A stretch of 12,794 nt of DNA from positions 1-12,794 of the forward strand of contig CAVPMW010000027.1 in assembly GCA_963706515.1 (NCBI GenBank). The letters are read 5' to 3'. Shown one piece after another: positions 6,782-12,794 of the stretch. A model generated the notes under the pieces. That model searched no databases. It worked only from the letters and a program-made list of their open reading frames with translations, and was not told the origin of the DNA. The position numbers and the translations under genes were made by a program. Position 1 is the first letter of the stretch, and the number at the start of each line of letters is the position of its first letter. The stretch comes from CAVPMW01 sp963706515. GTDB taxonomy: Bacteria > Chloroflexota > Anaerolineae > Anaerolineales > UBA4823.

Positions 6782-6882
6782 GAACCTGTCCGAATATACG
6801 AGGGGTTCCGATTTTGTGGTGTGTGCGGCTTCGCCGCACACACCACAAAATCGGTTCTCCCATCCATTTTCGGATAGATACT
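6781..6882. repeat. Long nearly self-complementary element (MITE-like) between DUF3090 and SCO1664 genes
   Basis: The core is a perfect inverted repeat: 22-base arms at 6808-6829 and 6833-6854 around a TTC loop. The similarity continues outward imperfectly: GGGG/TCTCCC next to the core, then TCCGAA (6789-6794) against TTCGGA (6869-6874), and AGAACCTGTCC against AGTATCTATCC at the outer ends. The whole 102 bases thus form two ~50-base arms. No T-run follows, so it is not an ordinary terminator. Such symmetry fits a small palindromic mobile element or a strong RNA hairpin placed inside an operon. It begins at the last base of the DUF3090 stop codon. Confidence 0.7.
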
Positions 6883-6954
6883 AATCTTGCCCGCTGAATT
6901 CCGGGTAAGGAACTCATTATCAGGTAGCTCAGGAAAGCGATCGGCAGCGGTTTA

Positions 6955-7701
6955 TTGTCTGTGATCAATCAGGGTGATGAAACGGTCCTGAAATCCCTGG
7001 AGAATGGGGAGCTGAATATCCAGGGGGAGTTCATGTGGGGCTCCAACTACACCTTCCTGGCGCGAGTCGAGTACCAGCACGCGCAGCTGCAGGCTGTGTA
7101 TAAGCCGACCCGGGGCGAGCGGCCATTGTGGGATTTTCCACCGGCAAGCCTGGCGGGTCGCGAAGTGGCTGCCTACCTGGTCAGCGAGGCGTTAGGCTGG
7201 CGTTTGGTCCCACCCACGATATACCGTAAGAAAGGCCCGCTGGGACCTGGCTCGCTGCAAGCCTTTGTCGAGCACGACCCCGAATATCATTATTTCACAT
7301 TCAATGAGAGCGATCGCCAGCGGCTCCGCCCGGTGGCGCTGTTCGATCTGCTCATCAACAATGCTGACCGCAAGGGCAGTCACGTCCTGCTGGACGAGCA
7401 GGACCACATGTGGCTGATCGACCACGGGGTATGCTTCCATATCGAGGACAAAATCCGCACGGTGATCTGGGATTTTGCCGGCGAGCCCTTCCCCGACGCG
7501 CTGTGCAGCGACCTGACCGCTTTCCGCGCGAAGCTCGCGACCAAGAACGGGGTTGAACCGGAGTTGGCGCTGCGCCTGAAGCCGTATTTGACCCGCGGGG
7601 AGATCCAGGCGCTGGCTGCGCGCGCCGATCACCTGATGATGCTGGGGCAGTTCCCGCCCCCGAACCCTTACCGCCGCCACTATCCCTGGCCGCAAATTTA
7701 G
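6955..7701 (+). CDS. SCO1664-family (TIGR03843) PI3/4-kinase-like protein
   Basis: A 248-residue protein of the SCO1664 family, related to the phosphatidylinositol 3/4-kinase-like and HipA-like kinase fold. Markers: a beta-rich start LNIQGEFMWGSNYTFL, a candidate ATP-binding lysine Lys50 in AVYKPTRGERPLWDFP, a candidate partner Glu70 in AGREVAAYLVSEALGW, a catalytic-loop-like DLLINNADRKGSH (131-143; compare DRHxxN of PI3-kinases) and a DFG-like LIDHGVCFH (154-162). Whether it phosphorylates a lipid, protein or small molecule is unknown. There is no ATG: the frame opens after a stop at 6925-6927 and offers TTG at 6955 or GTG at 6961, neither with a close ribosome binding site. Translation may therefore be weak or altered by the inverted-repeat element upstream. 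Its stop overlaps the ribosome binding site of the homoserine dehydrogenase gene. Confidence 0.87.
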   Translation: MSVINQGDETVLKSLENGELNIQGEFMWGSNYTFLARVEYQHAQLQAVYKPTRGERPLWDFPPASLAGREVAAYLVSEALGWRLVPPTIYRKKGPLGPGSLQAFVEHDPEYHYFTFNESDRQRLRPVALFDLLINNADRKGSHVLLDEQDHMWLIDHGVCFHIEDKIRTVIWDFAGEPFPDALCSDLTAFRAKLATKNGVEPELALRLKPYLTRGEIQALAARADHLMMLGQFPPPNPYRRHYPWPQI

Positions 7702-7710
7702 GAGCACAGC

Positions 7711-8737
7711 ATGCCGCACTTCAACCTGGCCTTGTTGGGGTTTGGAAACGTCGGACAGGCGCTGGCGCAACTGCTGCTCAAGAAGCAGTCTGAGCTGGAA
7801 CGAAATTACGACATTTCCTTTAATGTTACCGGCATTGCCACCGGCAGGCATGGAGCAGCCATCAACCCTTCCGGAATCGAGCTGCGCAGTGCACTACAGG
7901 CAGTCGAGCGTAAAGAAAGCCTCAACCGGTTCTCGCTTGGAACCCGCCCCTACCGATTCGTTCGATTTCATCCGCCGCTGCGGAGGCGATGTGCTGTTCG
8001 AGAATACGCCGGTCAATTACGCCAGCGGGCAGCCGGCGGTAGACCACCTGCGCCTGGCACTGGAGCTGGGCATGCACGCGATCACCGCCAATAAGGGACC
8101 GGTGGTGCACGCCTACCGCCAGCTCAGCGAGCTGGCAAGCGCCCAAGGCCGCAAATTTTACTTCGAATCCGCGGTGATGGATGGAGCGCCGATTTTCTCA
8201 TTGTATCGGGAGACGCTGCCGGCAGCCGACATCCGGTCGCTGCGCGGCGTGCTGAACTCGACGACCAACCTGATCCTCAGCCGCATGGAAAGCGGGGAGA
8301 GCTTCGAGCAGGCGGTGGCTTACGCCCAATCGATTGGGATCGCCGAATCCGACCCGAGCGGGGACGTCGATGGCTGGGACGCTGCGGTGAAAGTGGCTGC
8401 CCTTATCGACGGTATGGATGGATGCACCGCTCCTGCCGGAGCAGGTCGAGCGCCAGGAATCCGCAGCATCACTCCCGAGAAGGTGCGCCAGGCGCGGGAG
8501 AATGGCGGGCGCTGGAAGCTGGTCTGCTCGCTGGAGCGCCAGGGGGACGGCGTGCGCGGCCGGGTGCAGCCCGAGGTCGTGCCAGCCGGATCACCGCTCT
8601 ACATGGTAGAAGGGACGACCAGCATCCTGCAGATCGAGAGCGACGTCCTGGGACTGCTCTCAATCATCGAGGAAAACCCCGGTCCGCACACCACCGCTTA
8701 CGGCCTGCTGGCAGATTTTGTCAACTCGGTGCGGTGA
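7711..8737 (+). CDS. hom: Homoserine dehydrogenase, frameshifted
   Basis: Homoserine dehydrogenase reduces aspartate semialdehyde to homoserine on the way to threonine and methionine. The gene starts at ATG 7711 with AGGAG overlapping the preceding stop. The first frame carries the NAD(P) loop LLGFGNVGQAL; near 7930-7940 the conserved reading moves one base forward to the frame with EPAPTDSFDFI, FENTPVNYASGQPA, the catalytic-lysine segment ITANKGPV, and the DPSGDVDGWDAAVKVAAL block containing the catalytic aspartate. A second slip occurs near 8412-8425, where a GATG unit is repeated and the better frame reads MDAPLLPEQVERQ, and it is reversed near 8457 (one G missing before ATCCGC). The corrected protein would be about 340 residues, the short form without an ACT domain. 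Whether the shifts are real or sequence errors is unresolved. Confidence 0.88.
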
Positions 8738-8763
8738 ATCCTCAAAAATCGGAGGGTTATCGG

Positions 8764-8810
8764 AAAACGGACGAATTGTGGGCAGGCCGCCCGCAATTCG
8801 TCCGTTTTTT
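8764..8810. terminator. Strong bidirectional intrinsic terminator
   Basis: Twenty-base arms (8764-8783 and 8789-8808), starting AAAACGGACGAATTG, pair fully apart from one G-T wobble around the 5-base loop AGGCC. A run of T follows on the plus strand (TTTTTT, 8805-8810), and the A-run before the left arm gives a T-run on the minus strand. It lies between the homoserine dehydrogenase stop (8737) and the end of the convergent aldo/keto reductase (about 8856), so it can end transcription from both sides. Confidence 0.9.
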
Positions 8811-8855
8811 CCGTATTCCCCTTCCGCCGCCGATGGTGGCTTGGGGTTTAATCTT

Positions 8856-9711
8856 TCAAGTGAACAGCGGCTCGTAGAGACCTGCCTGCTAATCAGCTCC
8901 TCCTGCTGAGCGGCGCTGGCAAAGTGGGGTGAAATGCTCACCACGCCTCCAGCATCAGCGGCAGGACCTGGACGTCGCCAGCTGTGCCAGGTCGGCCAGC
9001 GGAGAGGGCAAAGTTTACCCCCTCCTGGATCTGCCCGAGGCGGTGAACGGCTCGTACCAGGTATTGTGGGTGTGCGGGCGGTCGCCCCACGGACCTTTGG
9101 TGATGGCCTTGATCGCCATGATGCCTGGCGTCCCGCTGGCGGCAGAGTGCTGGATCAGCTCGGCAGCTTTCTCACGGTAGGCAGGGGCTCGGCATATTGG
9201 ATGAAGTTGACCGGGAAGATGACGAGTCGAAGTCGAAGCGCTGCAACGCCTGGATAAATATGCCGGCGTGTGCACTCCGTGCCCCAGGTGATGCCCAGGT
9301 ATCGGCCAGCCCGGCATGCCGGGCTGGACCAGCGCCTCCAGCGCGCCGCCGGGCGGGTGGCTTCATCCAGCTCGGCGAAGGTCGTGATTGCGTGGAGCCG
9401 GTACAGGTCGAAGCGATCGGTCTGCAGCCGTTTAGCGAGGCCTCGGCTCATCCGCCAGTTAACGTGGCGCGCCCGCTGCATGGTCTTACAGCCCAAGAGA
9501 AGCGCTGGCGCTCGCGGTGCCTTCACCCAGGGACCCAGGCGCTCTTCGGCGCTGCCATAGGAAGGGGCGACATCGAGATGGTTGACTCCAGCCTGGATCA
9601 CCAGCTCCATCACCTTGTCGGGCATCTCTGCGTGGAGGAGGAGAAGGCGAATCCGCCGAAGATTGCCACGCTGCTCATATGCTCTGTGCGACCAAATCGC
9701 CGGGTTTCCAT
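8856..9711 (-). pseudogene. Aldo/keto reductase, multiply frameshifted
   Basis: The start is clear: ATG at 9711 with a perfect GGAGGT six bases upstream, reading METRRFGRTEHMSSVAIFGG. The frame is then lost near 9625 and continues in another as DKVMELVIQAGVNHLDVAPSYGSAEERLGPW, which carries the Asp and Tyr of the aldo/keto reductase active site; LLGCKT holds the lysine and LYRLHAIT the histidine. Further pieces in changing frames are IFIQALQRFDFDS, IFPVNFIQY, PAYREKAAELIQH, GIMAIKAITKGPWGDRPHTHNTWYEPFT, GVNFALSAG and AGDVQVLPLMLEA. A final frame ends YEPLFT at the TGA at 8858-8856. At least five frame changes occur in about 285 codons. Motif order is complete, so the gene was whole. Either the sequence is poor or the gene is dead; the conserved segments favour the former. 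Confidence 0.8.
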
Positions 9712-9739
9712 GATTACACCTCCAGTAAGGATAGAACTG

Positions 9740-9757
9740 CTTTGTCCAGGCACAAAG
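9740..9757. promoter_or_regulatory. Small palindrome upstream of the aldo/keto reductase
   Basis: CTTTGT (9740-9745) and ACAAAG (9752-9757) flank CCAGGC, about 30 bp before the reductase start. It may be an operator. No good -35/-10 pair is seen next to it. Confidence 0.25.
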
Positions 9758-9790
9758 TTGAATTTGAAGTCTGAGCTCCAAAGCCTGGGT

Positions 9791-9845
9791 TTAACCGAAC
9801 AGGTTGGAGCCGATAAAGCCGGTCGAGCCGGTGACGAGGACATCT

Positions 9846-9849
<4 letters not shown>
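9791..9849 (-). pseudogene. N-terminal remnant of an NAD-dependent epimerase/dehydratase-like gene
   Basis: Directly after the thiolase, ATG at 9849 overlaps the thiolase TGA in an ATGA junction, the usual sign of translational coupling. Apart from a one-base slip after ATGAAG, the following bases read EDVLVTGSTGFIGSNLFG and then stop at 9793-9791. VLVTGSTGFIGSNL is the start of the extended-SDR Rossmann fold (GxxGxxG), typical of sugar-nucleotide epimerases and dehydratases. Nothing further of such a protein follows in any frame; the next sequence is the upstream region of the aldo/keto reductase. It is therefore a stub left by a deletion, an insertion or an assembly join at about 9780-9795. 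The family call rests on only 16-18 residues. Confidence 0.6.
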
Positions 9850-11071
<1,222 letters not shown>

Positions 11072-11172
11072 AGGGTTTGCTCCTAGGGGATCGAGTAAAA
11101 AATAAGGTTAATTTATTCTACCATCGCAGGCGGTGCGAAGGCGGCTCTTCCCGAAAGCATCGAGACAGCTTA

Positions 11173-11201
11173 TTGAATTGACTTGTGAAATCAGGTATAG
11201 T
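11173..11201 (+). promoter_or_regulatory. Putative promoter of the dodecin gene
   Basis: TTGAAT (11173-11178) and TATAGT (11196-11201) are 17 bp apart, a good sigma-70-type match. TTGACT (11178-11183) with TATTAG (11201-11206) is an overlapping alternative at the same spacing. The predicted transcript start near 11208 leaves a leader of about 45 bases before the dodecin ATG. Confidence 0.5.
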
Positions 11202-11253
11202 ATTAGTGCAAATCCAGCCTGAAAATATACAAATTAACCAAAAGGAGTACGCC

Positions 11254-11470
11254 ATGACCGAGAGCGTGTACAAGGTAGTGGAAATAATCGGCTCCAGCAG
11301 CGAGTCGTGGGAGAAAGCGGCAGCCAACGCAGTAGAGACCGCAGCCAAGACCCTGCGTGACCTGCGCATCGCCGAGGTGGAGTAAATGGACCTGCACCTG
11401 GAAGACGGGAAGGTGGTCGCCTACCGGGTAAAGCTGAAGGTTTCGTTCAAAGTACGAGAGCGAGGAGTGA
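11254..11470 (+). CDS. Dodecin, interrupted by an in-frame TAA
   Basis: Dodecins are small flavin-binding proteins forming hollow dodecamers that store or buffer flavins. The ATG at 11254 follows AAAGGAG at a 6-base spacing. The first 43 codons read MTESVYKVVEIIGSSSESWE then KAAANAVETAAKTLRDLRIAEVE, matching the family start closely. TAA at 11383-11385 then interrupts the frame, and the same frame goes on as MDLHLEDGKVVAYRVKLKVSFK, the family's second half (Trp in SSESWE and the QLEDGKVxxYR-like strand are flavin-site regions). A GAA codon (Glu) is expected where TAA stands, so one G-to-T change explains it. A later extra A in TTCAAAGTAC shifts the natural ending YESEE-stop (11468-11470) out of frame. 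The corrected length is about 71 residues, normal for dodecin. Real nonsense change and sequence error are both possible. Confidence 0.85.
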
Positions 11471-11481
11471 GAGGAGAATTC

Positions 11482-11995
11482 TCAGAAGTTCGTTTTCTCC
11501 ATCTCCAGCAGCCATCGCTTATCCTCGAATCCCATGTGCCGCTGTAACCGCGGAGGCTGCCATCCGCGCCGACGACGCGGTGGCAGGGGATGACCAGCGG
11601 AATGGGATTGGTGGCGTTGGCGTGCCCGACCGCCCGTGCCGTGCCCGGGTGACCGATCTGGGAGGCAATCTCGCGGTAAGTGCTGGTCTGACCGTAAGGG
11701 ATGGCATAGGTGGCTTGCAGCGCCTGGAGTGGGAAAGGTGGCAATGGGACGACCAGTCGATGGGCATCTTTATTCGCTGCGCTGGCCGCGGAGGTATTCG
11801 GCGAAGCCGCCGGCAGGCTAGAGCGGTCTTCCCAGAATCATCCGGCGACGGGTCGTAGCCGCGGCGGGTGAGATCCGCGAGGAAGGCATCCCGGTCGTCG
11901 AGCAGCGAGATGGCGATCAGACCGGCAGGCGAGACCGCCAGCCATAAGGGACCCAGGGGCGTCTCAGGGAGCAAGGAATACCAGGCCAGGTTCAT
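11482..11995 (-). pseudogene. ogt: O6-alkylguanine-DNA methyltransferase (Ogt/MGMT type), frameshifted
   Basis: This protein removes O6-alkyl groups from guanine by transfer to its own cysteine. The start at 11995 has GGAGGA upstream and reads MNLAWYSLLPETPLGPLWLA, then GLIAISLLDDRDAFLADLTRRGYDP. The frame then slips (about 11830-11740), with LPIDWSS and LPPFPLQALQATYAIPYGQT in different frames. The active-site part is intact in one frame: STYREIASQIGHPGTARAVG (helix-turn-helix and arginine finger), NPIPLVIPCHRVVGADGSLR with the acceptor Cys in PCHRV, then GYSG. A last slip leads to GFEDKRWLLEMEKTNF and TGA at 11484-11482. The corrected length is about 171 residues, normal for Ogt. It converges with dodecin, 11 bp apart, and is followed upstream by another alkylation-repair gene, tag. 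Confidence 0.87.
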
Positions 11996-12036
11996 GTGAA
12001 GTCCTCCACTTTTGCAGGATTTTTCTCGTTTTTAAG

Positions 12037-12053
12037 CAATTTTCACAAAATTG
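12037..12053. promoter_or_regulatory. 17-bp palindrome upstream of ogt
   Basis: CAATTTT (12037-12043) and AAAATTG (12047-12053) are exact reverse complements around CAC, 42 bp before the ogt start and in the expected promoter area on the minus strand. It may be a regulator site; I recognise no known box. Confidence 0.35.
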
Positions 12054-12073
12054 TTTGGTCTTTGTGGGCTGAG

Positions 12074-12095
12074 CGTAGGGTAATCGTAGGGTAAT
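12074..12095. repeat. 11-bp tandem duplication
   Basis: CGTAGGGTAAT occurs twice in direct succession (12074-12084 and 12085-12095), followed by a further CGT. It lies in the 263-base gap 11996-12258 between ogt and tag. Apart from this, the two hairpins listed and a small GC-rich stem (GCCGGG 12172-12177 with CCCGGC 12187-12192), I see nothing else in the gap. Confidence 0.8.
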
Positions 12096-12209
12096 CGTCA
12101 AGCAGACCTGCTACCTCTCTGATAAACTAAGCATCGAAGGGCGATTTCTCTTCTTCTCCTCCTTAGAGAGAGCCGGGAGCGGCGTACCCGGCCCCTCGTT
12201 GATTTTCAG

Positions 12210-12256
12210 GCACTTAGCCAATTGCGAACAGATAGTTTTCGCAATTGGCTAAGTGC
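12210..12256 (-). terminator. Perfect 19-bp-arm hairpin after tag
   Basis: Arms 12210-12228 and 12238-12256 (inner part CCAATTGCGAA) are exact reverse complements around a 9-base loop. The hairpin starts 3 bp beyond the tag stop on the minus strand. The T-run (TTTT, 12257-12260) lies on the plus-strand side; the minus-strand side continues CTGAAAATC, so the classical tail is missing in the direction that would end tag. It is still the likely transcript end of tag. Confidence 0.65.
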
Positions 12257-12258
12257 TT

Positions 12259-12794
12259 TTATGATTGGCCGACTATCGCCTGTTGGCATTTGAGATCTAT
12301 TCGGCAAGTCATCATGCCCCTAATTCTCGTATAACCAAAACAATCGACAGTATGGTCGTTGACCATGCCGGTAGCCTGCATGTGGGCATACATGATCGTG
12401 GGACCGACGAAATGGAAGCCGCGACGGATCAGGTCCTTGCTGAGCGCCTGAGCCGCGGGCGTCTGGGCGGGGATCTCGGAGAGGCCGCGCCAGGCGTTGT
12501 GCAGCGGCGAGCCGCCGACGAAGCCCCAGATGTAGGTGTCGAAGCTGCCGAACTCCTGCTGGATTGCCAGGAAGGGTGGGCGTTCTCGATGGAAGCGGCG
12601 ACCTTGCGCCGGTTGCGTACGATGCCCGGGTCAGCCAGCAGCGTGGCGAGTTTCGCCTCGTCGTAGCGCGCCACGTTCCGCGGGTCGAAATTGTCGTATG
12701 CTTTGCGGTAGTTCTCGCGCTTGCGCAGTATGGTCGACCAGCTTCGGCCGGGCCTGGGCGCCTTCCAGGATGAGGACCTGAACAGCACGCGGTC
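12259..12794 (-). pseudogene. tag: DNA-3-methyladenine glycosylase I, frameshifted and cut by window edge
   Basis: Tag removes 3-methyladenine from DNA. The N-terminus lies beyond the window. Visible pieces: VLILEGAQAG near the edge, SWSTILRKRENYRKAYDNFD and ARYDEAKLATLLADPGIVRN in one frame, then after about 12590 a change of frame to the helix containing YIWGFVGG and PLHNAWRGLSEIPA, and finally DLIRRGFHFVGPTIMYAHMQ followed by ATGMVNDHTVDCF. The His and Cys of NDHTVDC, spaced as H-x3-C, correspond to zinc ligands of E. coli Tag (His175/Cys179). The protein ends in about 25 residues (GYTRIRGMMTCR...) unlike typical Tag tails, stopping at TAA 12261-12259. It neighbours ogt on the same strand, giving two alkylation-repair genes side by side, though separated by a hairpin and 263 bases. 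Confidence 0.85.

Noticed and set aside
6269..6841. 190-residue open frame on the minus strand
   Set aside because: Antisense of DUF3090, running into the inverted-repeat element; the plus-strand product is a clear family member.
6808..6854. Intrinsic terminator between DUF3090 and SCO1664 genes
   Set aside because: The hairpin is very strong but no T-run follows on either strand, and the gene trio is normally kept together.
7192..7851. 219-residue open frame on the minus strand
   Set aside because: Antisense of the SCO1664-family gene and the homoserine dehydrogenase start; no recognisable domain and no ribosome binding site.
12132..12164. AAGGAGGAG on the minus strand followed by ATG
   Set aside because: The spacing to the ATG is about 21 bases and the frame encodes only seven residues (MLSLSER), so I do not call a gene.

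Overview
The window is a bacterial chromosomal fragment of moderately high GC. It most resembles Chloroflexota, probably the Anaerolineae. The clues are a phosphatase / DUF3090 / SCO1664-type kinase-like gene trio (known mainly from Actinobacteria and Chloroflexota), a secreted RCC1-repeat protein ending in a YLPL-type tail as often seen in Chloroflexota exported proteins, and GC content and codon use lower than in typical Actinobacteria. This placement is inference; there is no rRNA or other phylogenetic marker here.

Left part (1-3921, minus strand): a putative cyclase/hydrolase with an unusual N-terminal extension, a short-chain dehydrogenase, a HIT-family protein, and a secreted seven-repeat RCC1 beta-propeller protein. 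All four are intact. The SDR and cyclase genes are probably one transcription unit.

Middle part (3922-8810, plus strand): a divergent intergenic region with palindromes and a TATAAT box precedes a five-gene run: rarA (replication-fork AAA+ ATPase), a histidine phosphatase, DUF3090 (C-terminal zinc-ribbon-like cluster), an SCO1664-family PI3/4-kinase-like protein, and homoserine dehydrogenase. The run closes with a strong bidirectional hairpin terminator. A roughly 100-bp nearly self-complementary element sits between the DUF3090 and SCO1664 genes. The phosphatase/DUF3090/kinase-like trio is the best candidate for a poorly described biological system.

Right part (8811-12794): remains of an aldo/keto reductase (-), a 3-oxoadipyl-CoA/acetyl-CoA thiolase (-), the first codons of a sugar-nucleotide epimerase-like gene (-), a dodecin gene (+) interrupted by an in-frame TAA, an Ogt-type O6-alkylguanine methyltransferase (-), and the C-terminal part of DNA-3-methyladenine glycosylase I (-), cut by the window edge. 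Every larger gene here can be followed only by hopping between reading frames, while the amino-acid sequence between hops stays conserved. No frameshift is visible in 1-7700. The sharp change suggests low-quality sequence, such as a poorly covered contig end, more than true gene decay, but the sequence alone cannot prove this.

No tRNA, rRNA, CRISPR array or transposase gene was seen. No gene-free stretch exceeds 300 bases.
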